Shown here in pieces: positions 36,426-47,663 of a stretch of DNA of 64,000 bases. Source of the stretch: Panax quinquefolius (taxonomy: Eukaryota; Streptophyta; Magnoliopsida; Apiales; Araliaceae); the NCBI GenBank assembly GCA_020205615.1, contig CM035160.1, forward strand, positions 121,103,516-121,167,515, in the 5' to 3' direction. Made by a program: the position numbers and the translations under genes. Under the pieces are notes generated by a model. It saw only the letters and a list, made by a program, of their open reading frames with translations. It did no database searches and was not told the DNA's origin. Position 1 is the stretch's first letter; each line of letters starts with the position of its first letter.

Positions 36426-37051
36426 AGTGCGTTGATGGACAGTTGTTGGCGTGATCATGACCATTGATGAATACACGAATGTCCTTGGCCCGTAGTGCAT
36501 GGATAATTTATGGTCGTGATCTTAAAGAATATCCTCGCAGTAGTGCGAGGGGTGATTCGGTGATGTGAATTATTTATTGTCGAGTCCAATGATAAAAGTG
36601 ATGAAAAACCTTTTAAATCATAAAAGATAGTATATTTTATTCTCTACTTGACTCTTTTAATGGAATTCTTGTTCCGCTACAGTTAAACTTGATGTTGTTA
36701 TATTTTATCAGTTTAACACTGTTGAAGGCTAATGATAATTTATTCTGCATTATCTTAGTTATAATATTTCTTACTGGGCTTCTCTTCAGGAAATGATAAC
36801 GTAGCTGGGACGAGTCGGGGAACGGAGTGATGGTCCGGATGATAGTATTAACTAGTAGTCCTCACTATTCTGTTAAATAGTGTGACAATAAATGTAATGA
36901 GGACTTATTCGAGAGTGGATATTATCAGAAAAGATGTATTTTATTTAACCTCACAGCTCTCTTATTGTATAATTAAGATTGTATTTATATTCTGTACCAT
37001 GTATTTGGCGACTCAGAATAGGTGATGTATACCTATTTTGGGGGCGTCACA
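36426..37051 (+). repeat. Element D 3' LTR remnant (last ~626 bp)
   Basis: It starts inside a GTAGTGCATTGATGG-type repeat and continues colinearly with 24115-24781 to GGGGGCGTCACA. It closes element D and is flanked by the GAGGT duplication. Confidence 0.92.
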
Positions 37052-37942
37052 GAGGTGATCAGTTTCTATAAATCATCAAAATACAATTGTAGATTTGATC
37101 ATACTCTGTGGGTTATCAAACACTTAGAACATAGGTTTGTACATACATACTAACCCATCAACAAGGAGTTTTCCACATAAAAATTAATTTAACCATTGAT
37201 ACACTTATGACCTATTTCAGATTTCTTTCAAGATGTCATCTTCAACCTAAAACTTGGATGAAGAGAAAGTTTGTAGGCAATTGAGTTTCCACCCTCAGGG
37301 TACTTTCTCTCTTCACCTTTTTAGGTAGATTATGACTTCTTGACAGAATACTATTATAGTTCATAAGGAGGTGCATTTATGATGCACATTTATAATAGTG
37401 AGGAACCGTACCTTTTTAGTATCAGTTGCTTAACAGTCATTTATCTTTAATATACTTAGTTTAGGCATTGATGTGCATAGCTTCATATTTGCTCCTAACA
37501 TCTTGTTGCTCTTGTTAGCCTTTAATCAATCAGTCGTGGTCTTGAAGATGCTGGCTAGGAGAATCTCAACACCTTTAGTTCTTTGACATCTTCCAGTTTA
37601 CAAGGTTTACATGTATGGCCTTTTCATCTTTTCAGGCTGGAGGATGTTTGACTCTTTTATGTGGATGTCTCTTGAGCTTTCTAGCCTAGTCGTTAGACTA
37701 CAAGATTGACTACGAGCAAGGATTAGTCTTATTGATATGACAGCCAAGAACATGGACCAATCTGAGCAGCTTCAGGTGTATATACACGTTTAACCTGTAC
37801 ACAGTATTTCCAACGTGTAAGCTCATCTGCATATAATAAGTGACTTACTACTAAACTAATTTTAGAACAATGTTTGTGCCTAGGATCAGACTCAAAGCGA
37901 TTAGCTTTTGAATATAGCATGAGAACCTGCTTTGATACTAAT
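37052..37942 (-). mobile_element. Family R leader, copy A, second part to the PBS
   Basis: Colinear with 42432-43389. It ends at 37942 beside LTR-1. On the minus strand the bases after the LTR read AATTAGTATCAAAGCAGG, a weak match to the initiator tRNA-Met PBS. Copy B has the better ATTAGTATCAGAGCATG. No coding sequence was seen. Confidence 0.7.
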
Positions 37943-38305
37943 TATTAGTTCCCAGTAGGCACAATAGATCTAGAAGGGGGGGGTTGAATAAATCCTTTTT
38001 AATTTTAAATACTTTTCTCTTTTATTTTGTATTGCTATTAAGTTAGCATATGGCAAACATAAGAATCTTTTCAAGCACAGCGGAATAAGTAAAAGATCCC
38101 CTTCATTGATATATTCATAATCATATATACATTGTTCGTAAAGTTAGTTAAGTGGTAAGCAGTTAGAACATACATAGCAGTTATAGCAGTTAATAGACAT
38201 AATGTAAATGACTTAAAGTAAAAGACACAAAGGGTTTTAAGTGGTTCAGAGACTCAAGCTCCTAATCCACTCTACTGCTTTCAACTAGCAGGATTTCCAC
38301 TAAAG

Positions 38306-38440
38306 AAGGGCAGCACCCTTAATCACTAAGATTCCTTCAAGGCTAGCAGCCTTGGGATTTCAGTTCACTAAGAACTCTTAAAGGCCAGCAGCCTTGGAAC
38401 TCCTCTAGTTCCCTAGGAACTCTTCAAGCCCAGCATGCTT
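38306..38440 (-). repeat. Array of four covarying short hairpins in LTR-1 R-U5
   Basis: Four 15-nt units share one fold: AAGGG-CAGCA-CCCTT (38306-38320), AAGGC-TAGCA-GCCTT (38339-38353), AAGGC-CAGCA-GCCTT (38381-38395) and AAGCC-CAGCA-TGCTT (38426-38440). Loops are constant and stems co-vary. Between them sit other small inverted repeats: AGTTC-ACTAA-GAACT at about 38362-38377 and GTTCC-CTA-GGAAC at about 38408-38420. The array is downstream of the TATA box, so it would be in the RNA. Confidence 0.7.
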
Positions 38441-38535
38441 GGAACTTCATTTAGTCCCTCCAAACAAGGACCCCTCAGGCCCTGGCTTCTTGTTGTTGTA
38501 GTTGTTGTTGTTGGTGCTGAGCTGCTAAGATGTCT

Positions 38536-38907
38536 TTAAGCTTGATAATCTTTTGTACTTAGTAGCTTGGTGTGGTCCTCTTTGCATTCTGCTTTGAGAC
38601 TAGACCACATTATCTTTGGTGCAGCTGATCTTCTTCCATTATGCGCATCTTTGTATATTGTCAGCTGTGCACCATCACCATTTCCTGAACCCTTCTCAAC
38701 ATGTTGGCAGAAATGGTTCTGCACTTGCTCTGCTTCAGGTTTGGGTTTATGGTGAATCGTAGAGTGGCTCTTGGGATCCGCCTTATACTTTTCCACTCTT
38801 CTGAAAGCTATCTTCTTGTCCTTCTTGGCTCTCAACTTAGATCTCAATTCAGTGAACATTCTTATCTTTGTTGAGTGAAGCTTTATTCTGTTCAAGTCCA
38901 TCTTCAA
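38536..38907 (-). other. 123-codon ORF inside LTR-1, no recognised family
   Basis: Minus-strand ORF with a real ATG (MKMDLNRIKLHSTK), strongly basic (KLRAKKDKKIAFRRVEKYK). It falls in the LTR-1 block that LTR-2 lacks. It has no similarity I recognise and no sign of conservation, so it may be chance. It is listed because it is transcribed-side LTR sequence unique to this copy. Confidence 0.2.
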
Positions 38908-39064
38908 AGTTGCTTCACTTCCACCTTCGTAGTCTCACTGTCACTGAGACTTGTTTTATTTGAGCTCAAGTGGAACTCGTAGAGTCAACGATAGCATTTT
39001 AACCAACTCAACGATTCTGCAACATTGTAATCATCAGCACTTTTTGATCGTTAAAGCTCTGGCT

Positions 39065-39072
39065 TATTTATA
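39065..39072 (-). promoter_or_regulatory. TATA box of family R LTR-1
   Basis: The minus strand reads GGAATATAAATAAGCC, with TATAAATA in the centre. LTR-2 has TATAAAT at the matching position (44594-44588). It defines U3 as the higher-coordinate part. Confidence 0.6.
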
Positions 39073-40833
39073 TTCCTTCCCAATCTTCTCGTTGAGAAGT
39101 AGCCATTAGAAGCTCTTTGAAATGCTTCGCAGATCTCGAGTTATTTGGTGTAGACTGTAGATGTGACATGTCTTACTTTTTCTGACACTGCAGTCTACTA
39201 TTTTACCTACCCCGTCAGAGATGTTACTTTAATGTCTTGGGCAGGTCGAAGACTTTATTTCCTCCTTCTGATTTCTCAATCAGAGGTTGTCCTTTTGCAT
39301 CGATGCTCTCAATAAGCTTTTGTACAAATATCAACCTTCAGATTGAACCGTTGTCAATGCTTCAATCTTCAGCCATTTGTACTCTACGATTCTGATGCAT
39401 GTCTTCGTGGACCTGGTCGTAATGTCTTGTTGACTGGTAGAGACAACACTACGATCTTGAAAAGTGTTGATTGGATCTTCAATGTAGAATATCTCTTCCT
39501 TCTTTTGTGCAGTGCTTCAACACTTCTGTTTGCCTCAACAGCTCTCAGAGACTGATGACTTGACTTATTTGTTCTGGCTCCTTCTGAATAGCAAGACACT
39601 TCATATTTGTGGCATGTCCAACTCATTTTCTCCTTGTGATCTCCCTTTCACTTATCATCAATGGACTGACCCAATGCTTAATCACTTAAGCCTTGTTCTT
39701 TAAAAGTTGTCCAGTCTCTCTGTATGCACTTCATCAGTTCTTTCTTTGTTTGGAAAACACTACGATCCTGGTTGTCTCCAAGATCGTCGTCTTCTGTCTA
39801 TTTGACAGCAACTGCACTTGCTGACTTTCTTTAGTCAGTTACTGAAGTCTTTTTCTGATCTCTTTGTGGAAGACTTCATCTTGAATGGCTTCACAACTCA
39901 ATCTGGATGCTGATTGGGTTGGTGCTTAGATCTTCTGTTAGCTTGCATGCCATTCCTTGAGTGCTCTCTGGTTTCCTTTATGATGGGATGTATCTTTGCA
40001 GTGCCAACCAGAGGCTTCATTCCTTTGGATATTCTGGGAGTACTCATTCATTGAGAATCGTGCTTGCTCTTTGATTCTGTTTTGGCATTGTGAGCGCATC
40101 TGTTGAGGTCTTAGTTCTGCATTCTACGATTTTGCTTTGGCTGTGCAAACAGTACGACTTCCGAGATTAGATCTTGACACTCTACGATTTCTGCCTTGTT
40201 CTTATTGTCTTCATCTGATCTTGCTCGACTATAATCTCTGCCTCCAATATGATCAGTAGACTCTACGGCTCTGAGTGTAGTCTACGATTCTTGACTTGGC
40301 TTCGGCAGATACTTGGTCGGCTCGTAGGTAGGCTATCTCTACGATTCTGAACATGACTTCCTCAGCAGTCTACGGCCCTGAGGAAGTGCTCCTCGACACA
40401 CTACGATCCTTCTTTGTCTCTCCTGGCAGTCTACAAACTTCGAGATCTACTATCTTGTAGACTACAATTCTGCCTCGATACCTCTCGAGTTTTCCATAAC
40501 TCTCCTGGCAGACTACGATTTCTGATGCAGTGCTCGATGATCAGACAAGCCTTTCTATTACATCATAAGATCAACCTAAAATGCTTGATCTTTCTATGTT
40601 TATAGTCCTTGTACATCATTTCTTTTTAAGGACTTTACAAAGCTGTTTTGCTTATGTAGGATTAACATAACATACTTAATCAATTCATTCTAAGTCCTTG
40701 TACACATGTTTCTATTATCTTTCAAAGGACTTTATATCTTTTCTTAATGCAAGCATACTTGCATATTCATTCATATATATCATAATCAAATCTTATATAA
40801 ATAGGAATAACATTCACATGCTTATTCCTGACA

Positions 40834-43389
40834 GATGGTTTTGACATTAATCCTCATTTTGAAACTGCATAGCTCAACCACTGATGTACTTTACGAAGGC
40901 TTGGGGACTCTACATCTGAGATGAATCTTCAGGACATCTTTCCAACCAGTATTAGACCTTATCTCCTCATTCTCTAAATGCTTGAGCAATTGTTTAGTTG
41001 TTCCAAACTTACCATGAGCTAGTGTATCCTGGTAGGACTTCGATCGCCGAGTTTGCTTCTATGATCGCTGAGGTTGCACTACGATCGTTGAGGTTGCATC
41101 ACGATCGTTGAGTTCTCTTCAAACTCTACTCTACGATTGTTGACTGTCTTGGTCCTTGAGATGAACTTGATTAAGCAATCCTTCTAGGTTAAGGTAGCTC
41201 AGGAAGGGCCAACCTCTTAGAGTGAGCTAAGGGTTAGGTTTGTCCTTGAGGCGCTTTCCAGATGAAATACTTTAGAGATAATTTTCACTCATATCTCATT
41301 TAACCTTTTTTGGTGGGGAGGTCCTCTACCATCTTTAGACAATTGCATTTGTTGTAATCGTGTTGTCCTCCTGCTCTTACACTATGATTAGATGTTTGAT
41401 CGTAGGCACTCCACGATTTTGAGTTGGGTGGCTGATAGGTTATCAGTAGTACGTTTTGAGACGTGCCTACTGACTATGGATCTTCATTTGGTTCGTCAGT
41501 CACAAAGTTTTAGGACTCTGTAACTGGTACCTTGCTTCATAGTATATCTCTGAAGTTTTAGAGCTTTTGTATTGTTAGTAGATTACTGTACCCTTATAGG
41601 TTATACTGTCTTTTCAGAGACACGTAAGTTCTTCTTCTTCATGTGTAGCAGAAGGCAGCCTTGTATAACTCATTCTGGCTTGAATCACCACTGACAATTA
41701 AATTTGTTTACATCGTAGACATGGATATCTCCAGGACTGATCATTCTACGATCATTTGACAGCACTACGAACGTAGTCTTCTTTTACAGTTTGTACTAGT
41801 GGAGTTCTGCTCCCGTAATGAGTTCCTCATGTTTGATGCTCGATGATCCTTTGGTGCACTTCCTTGAGGACAAGTTTTGCATGCTTGAGCATCTATGACC
41901 CTTTTTCATCTTTGGTTGAATGGTCTGCTTTCATATAAAGATCAGCAGCCATGTGAGCTTAATTTAGATTAGCTCAGCAGGTCTTCAAGGACATGCTTTG
42001 ACATATAGGAGTTTTATCAGAATTATTTCTGAACAGTCCCAAGCCTTCTGCTGGTTGAATCATCTTGACTGAAGTGTTCTGCTTCAGCATTCCTTAGTGT
42101 GGTCCGATGGACCAAGTAACTGCAGGTTATAAATTTCTATTTTTGGTACCCATGGTTAAATCGGTCCTGCTAGGTTAGTTTTCTAAATCCTTGTTCCTCA
42201 TATATTTAGATAATCATCATATTGATCACCAACAATCATATTCATGCATGTAATTAATTTAAATAATACATTTTGAGATGCATAATGGTGAGTGTGTGTA
42301 AGATTTGCCATTTTAATAAAGCACTCTTTTTCTTTGATGGTTTTATCATTTACTTGGTTATGTTGACAGGGTTTAAATGTTCACAGAGTGAGAATCAACT
42401 CTACGATTTATTTGAATCTGGTTGATTCATGGAGGTGATCAATTTCTACAAATCTTTAAGATACTCTTGTAGAACTGATCATACTCTGTGTGTTATTAAA
42501 CACTTAGAACATAGGTTTGTACATACATACTAACCTATCAGCAAAGATTACTTCACATAAAATAAATTTAACCTGTGATGCTCTTATGACCCATTTCAGA
42601 TTTCTTTCAAGATGTCATCTTCAACCTAAAACTTGGATGGAGAGAAAGTTTGTAAGCATTTGAGTTTCCATCCTCAGTATACTTTCTCTCTTCACAATTT
42701 TAGATTGATTAGGATTCCTTGAAAGAATATTGTTATAGTTTATAAGGAGATGCAACATGATGTACACAATTATATTAGTGAGGAACCGTACCTTTCTGCT
42801 GTCAGTTTCTTAACAGTCATTTATCTTAGATATACTGAGGTTAGGTATTGATGTGCATATTTTCTCATTAGCTCCTGAGAGCTTGTTGCTCCAGTTGACC
42901 TTCAATCAATCAGTCATGGTCTTGAAGATGCAAGCTAAGAGAATCTTGACATCTTTAGTTCTTAGACATCCTTGAGTTCACAAGGTTTATATCAGCTGCT
43001 GGTTGGCCAGACACATGTTTGAGAAGTTCTTCTTTCTTCTCTGGATAAGAATTTCTTAGCATGTATGGCCTTTTCATCTTTTCAGGCTGGTGGATGTTTG
43101 ACTCTTTTCTGTTGATGTCTCTTGAGCTTTCTAGCCTGGTCTTCAGACTACAAGATTGATCGTGAGCAAGGATTGGTCTTGTTGATATGGCAATCAATAA
43201 CAAGGACCAATCTGAGTAGCTTCAGGTGTATATACATATTTACTTGTACACAATATTTCGAACGTGTGGGTACATCTGCATATAAAAAGTGACTTACTAC
43301 TAAACTAAGTTTAGAATAGTGTTTGTGCCTATGATCAGACTCAGAGCGATTAGCTTTTGAATAGCATGAGAACATGCTCTGATACTAAT
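40834..43389 (-). mobile_element. Family R internal region, copy B (noncoding, LARD-like)
   Basis: 2556 bp between LTR-2 and LTR-1, with the PBS (ATTAGTATCAGAGCATG on the minus strand) beside LTR-2. No gag or pol is present; only the leader is kept and it joins the 3' LTR directly at 40833/40834. A full LTR pair with a noncoding interior is the LARD architecture (large retrotransposon derivative). The ~20-bp CTACGATCG tandem array lies at 41037-41145, with further TACGAT motifs at 41748 and 42402. The site corresponding to the element D insertion is intact at 42432-42436. The PPT is not obvious. Confidence 0.72.
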
Positions 43390-46364
43390 TGTTAGTTCCA
43401 AGTAGGCACAATATAGATCTAGAAGGGGGGGTTGAATAGATCCTTTTAATTTCAAATACTTTTCTCGTTTATTTTGTATTGCTAATGATTTAGCATATGA
43501 CAAACATAAGAATCTTTTCAAGCACAACGGAATAAGTAAAAGATCCCCTTCATTGATATATTCGTAATCATACATACATTGTTCTTAGTGTTAGTTTGGT
43601 TGTAAGCAGTTAAAATATACATAGCAGTTATAGCAGTTAATGTACATAATGTAAATGACATAAGGTAAAAGACACAAGGGGTTTTTAAGTGGTTCAGAGA
43701 CTCAAGCTTCTAATCCACTCTTCTGTTTTCAACTAGCGAGATTTCCACCAAGGAAGCAAGACCTGAATAATTAAGATTCCTTCAAGGCCAACAGCCTTGG
43801 GACTTTAGTTCACTAAGAACTCTTCAAGGCCAGCAGCCTTGGAACTTCTCTAGTTCCCTAGGAACTTTTCAAGCCCAGCAGGCTTGGATCTTCATTTAGT
43901 CCCTCCGGACAAGGACCCTTCAGGCTCTGGCTTCTTGTTGTTAAGTTGTTTGTTTGTTTGTTAGAGTTGGTGCTGAGCTGCTAAGATGTTTTTAAGCTCT
44001 TAACATCTTCTGTACTTAGCAGCTTGGCATGATCATTCTTGAAGTGTAGTTGAGTGTTGCATGATGCTCAGCTTCTTCAGTTACTCAACCACGTCTGATG
44101 ATCCCTTGATGAACGGCCTTGAAGATCATTCTTCTTGATACTTGTTGGCTGCACATGATGTGTTTCTAGGATGACTGTAAGCTCTTCTGCTAGGTACTTA
44201 GAAACTTTCTCATGGTTGACACCATGATGGCGTTGGTGATCTTCTTTCATGATACTTGATGCCTTCTCATAATGGACTTGCTAAGATGACTGTGAGCTCT
44301 TCTCTATGGTACGTAGAGTCTTCCCATGATGGACATCAAGATGACATTGATGCTCTTCTTTCTCTCGACAGTTCAGAACACTCTTCTTGTAGTAGAACTC
44401 TCACTTCTACATTGTAGAATTCTCACTTCTATTTCTTTCCTTTTCTATCTCTAAGTGTTCTCGGTGGATCATAGAGTGAGCCTTCAGACCTTCATTGGTC
44501 ACTCACTATTTTACGTTGGCTAGATCAGTCCACCAATTCTCAAAACTCAGCAACTCCATCAACTCTTGATCTTTGAAGCTCTAGCGGATTTATACTTCTT
44601 CCCAATCTTCCCGTTGGAAAGTAGCCGTTCAAAGTTCTTTGAAATGCTTCGTAAATCTCGAGTTGCTTGGGCAGACTGCAGATGTGACATGACATAACTT
44701 TCTGACACTGCAGTCTACTATTTCACCTACCACATCAGAGATGTTACTTTTATACCTCGGGCAGGTCGACGACTTTATTTCCCCCTTTTGATTTTTCGAT
44801 CAGAGGTTGTCCTTTTGCATCGATGCTCTCAATAAGCCTTTGTCCGAATACCAACCTTCAGATTGAACCGTTACCAATGCTTCAATCTTTGGATGACCGA
44901 ACTCTACGATCCTCATGCATTTCTTGGACCTGATCGTAGTGTCTTATTGACTGTTGCTAATTTGACATGTAGAGACAACACTTCGATCTTTGAAGGGTGT
45001 TCATTAGATCTTCAGTGTAGAACACCTCTTCCTTCTATTATGCAGTGCTTCAACACTTCTGTTTACTTTGACTATTCTTAGATACTGATAGTTTGACTTC
45101 TTGCTCTGGTCCCTTCTGAATATCAAGACACTTCAGATTTGTGGCGTGTCCAGCTCGCTTTCTCCTTGTGATCTCCCGTTCACTTATCATCAATGGACTG
45201 ACCCAATGCTTAATCACTTTAGCCTTGTTTTTCAGAGGCTGACCAATATCTCTGTGTACACTTCATCAGTTCCTTCTTTGTGTGGAAAACACTCTAATCC
45301 TGGTTGTTTCCAAGATCGTCGTCTTCTGTCTACTTGATAACTACTGCACTTGCTGACTTTCTTTAGTCAGTTACTGAAGTTTTCTTCTGATCAACTTGTG
45401 GAAGACTTCATCTCGAATGGCTTCACAACTTAATCTGGATTCTGATTGGGTTGGTTCATAGATCTTTCGTTAACTTGCATGCCATTCATTGAGTGCTCTC
45501 TGGTTTCCTTCAGGTGGGATGTATCTTTGCAGTTTAGACCAGAGGCTTCATTCCTTTGGATATTCTGGGAGTGCTCATTTGTTGAGAATCGTATTTGCTC
45601 TACGATTCTGCCTTTGCATTGTGAGCACATTTGTTGAAGTCTTAGTTCTACACTCTACGATTCAGCTTCGACTGTGTAGACACTACGACTCTGAGATCAG
45701 ATCTTAACACTCTATGATTTCTGACTTTGTGCTCGTTGTCTTCATCTGATCTTGCTCGACTACAATCTCTGCCTCTGATATGATCAGTTGACTCTATGAC
45801 TCTGAGTGTAGTCTACGATTCTTGACTTGGCTTTGGCAGATGCTCGATCGGCTCGTAGGCAGGCTATCTCTAAAATTCTGAACATGACTTCCTCAGCGGT
45901 CTATAGCTCCGAGGAAGTTCTACTCGACACACTACGATCCTTCCTCGTCTCTCCTGACAGTCTACGAACTCCAAGATCTACTATCTTGCAGACTACGATT
46001 CTGCCTCGATAGTTCTCGAGTTTTTCTTGACTCTCCTGGCAGACTACGATTTCTGGTGCAGTGCTCGATGTTTAGACAGGCCTATCTATTACATCATAAG
46101 ATCAACCTAACATGCTTGATCTTTCTATATTTATAGTCCTTGTACATCATTTCTTTTTAAGGACTTTACAAAGCTGTTTTGCTTATGTAGGATCAACCTA
46201 ACATATTTGATCAATTCATTATAAGTCCTCGTACACATGTTTCTATTATCTATCAAAGGACTTTACAGCTTTTCTTAATTCAAGCATACTTGCATATTCA
46301 TTCATATATATCATAATCAAATCATATATAAATAGGAATATCATTCACATACTTATTCCCAACA
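43390..46364 (-). repeat. Family R LTR-2 (2975 bp)
   Basis: On the minus strand it starts TGTTGGGAATAAG at 46364 and ends GGAACTAACA at 43390: proper TG...CA ends, followed by the PBS. The TATA box is at 44594-44588. TACGAT-type motifs occur at 44905, 45601, 45657, 45814, 45933, 45994 and 46045. The hairpin array is at 43784-43885. The block 44030-44520 differs from LTR-1 and has its own ~125-bp imperfect duplication (ATGACTGTAAGCTCTTCT). The right end abuts copia 2 integrase, the target of this insertion. Confidence 0.82.
43784..43885 (-). repeat. Hairpin array in LTR-2 R-U5
   Basis: Three units are AAGGC-CAACA-GCCTT (43784-43798), AAGGC-CAGCA-GCCTT (43826-43840) and AAGCC-CAGCA-GGCTT (43871-43885). 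The last restores the pair that is mismatched in LTR-1. The unit equivalent to 38306-38320 is degraded here. Confidence 0.68.
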
Positions 46365-47663
46365 TACTTCAAATTGAACAAACTAAGAGAAGGAAAAGAG
46401 ATGATTTTAGTTATACCTATATGTGGAACTATAGACTTGGTCATATAAATGAAACAAAATTATCCAAGTTATATAAAGATAGGCTCCTGGAGCTATCGGA
46501 TTATGAATCATATCCAACTTGTGAATCTTGTCTCATGGGAAAAATGACTAAATCTCCTTTTAGTGGAAAAGGAGAAAGAGTTACAGAGTTGTTAGCGTTG
46601 GTACACATATATGTATGTGGACCTATGACAATGAATGCACGAGGAGGGTATTCTTATTTTATTACATTCACTGATGATCACTCAAGACTTGGATATGTGT
46701 ATTTAATGAAATACAAATTTGAATCATTTGAAAGATTCAAAGAGTTCAGAAATGAAGTAGAGAAACAAACTGGCAAAAGTATTAAGATTCTTCGATCAGA
46801 TTGAGGTGGTGAATACTTAAGCGGTGCGTTTCTTAATTGTCTCAAAGAAAATGGAATAAATTCACAATGGACTCCACCAGGGACGCCACCGCTGAATGGT
46901 GTATCTGAAAGGAAAAATTGAACATGGTTCGATCCATGATGAGCTTTACCGACCCTTCAGTTTCCTTATGGGGATATGCCTTAGAATCGACTGTATACCT
47001 ACTTAACAAGGTACCTACCAAATCCGTCCCCAAGACCCCATATGAGTTATGGACATGGAGGAAACCAAATCTTAAGCATGTTAAGACCTGGGGTTGTCCA
47101 GCTTATGTCAAAAAGTTTGAAAACGATAAGCTACAGACTAGATCTGACAAGTGTAGATTTGTGGGATACCCTAAAGAAACATCAGGGTATTATTTCTATC
47201 ATCCAACTTATCAAAAGGTGTTTGTTGTGAAACATGCTACCTTCTTGGAAAAGGAGTTTATCCTTGAAGGGGTCAGTGGGAGTAAGATATATCTTGAAAA
47301 AGTTCAAGAACCACAAAATACTACTGATCAAAGTCAGATACCTAACCAAGTGGAAGAATCTATTTTAACACACCTTATTTGTAAATCTGAAAGAGTACCG
47401 AAGATACCTGATAGGTTTGGATTCGTCATAGAGGATGACGATGAGGTATGCATCATAGATGATGATGATCCATTGAATTACGAATAGGCTATGAGTAGTA
47501 AAGACTCGGAGAAATGGCAAGAGGCCATGAAATTAGAAATGGACTCCTTGTATAAAAACCAAGTATGGACTTTGGTTTCACCACTTGAAGGCATTAAGCC
47601 TATTAGGTGTAAATGGGTCTTTAAAAGAAAGAATGGAGTAGACAACAAGGTAGAGACCTATAA
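46365..47663 (+). pseudogene. copia 2 integrase and RT N-terminus
   Basis: The HHCC finger is complete (WNYRLGHINETKLSKL...CESCLMGKM). The first catalytic Asp is changed (VHIYVCGPM, Tyr for Asp). The second Asp lies in ILRSD at 46796, followed at once by a TGA. The Glu box reads GVSERKN before another stop. The C-terminal part 46918-47487 reads [20 protein letters not shown] and [16 protein letters not shown] and ends in an acidic linker. RT begins after a TAG at 47488 (WQEAMKLEMDSLYKNQVWTL). Confidence 0.88.

Larger units (their letters stand above)
22468..37051 (+). mobile_element. Ty3/gypsy element D (family 1), with nested copia and partial 3' LTR
   Basis: The 5' LTR 22468-24781 is complete, followed by PBS, gag, protease, RT, RNase H and integrase to 29263. 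There a minus copia element begins. At 36426 the end of D's 3' LTR resumes and closes at 37051. The target duplication is perfect: GAGGT at 22463-22467 and at 37052-37056. The unoccupied version of the site is at 42432-42436 in R copy B. The pol tail and about 1.7 kb of the 3' LTR were deleted together with the copia 5' LTR. Confidence 0.93.
37943..40833 (-). repeat. Family R LTR-1 (2891 bp)
   Basis: On the minus strand it starts TGTCAGGAATAAG at 40833 and ends GGGAACTAATA at 37943, with the terminal CA mutated to TA. The TATA box lies at 39072-39065. U3 is therefore about 1.76 kb and contains at least ten TACGAT-type motifs (39385-40514). R-U5 contains the hairpin array (38306-38440) and a G-run at 37974-37983. 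Flanks match LTR-2 well, but about 38565-39020 is unrelated to the corresponding part of LTR-2. Confidence 0.8.

Noticed and set aside
38536..38907. 123-codon basic ORF as a host gene
   Set aside because: It lies wholly within a retroelement LTR, is missing from the other LTR, and has no recognised domain; kept only as a low-confidence feature.
37943..46364. Firm assignment of family R to the SIRE/Maximus copia lineage
   Set aside because: The G-run and GGGTTGAATAG-type LTR end recall that lineage, but no RT is present to classify it and the gag-like ORF points elsewhere.
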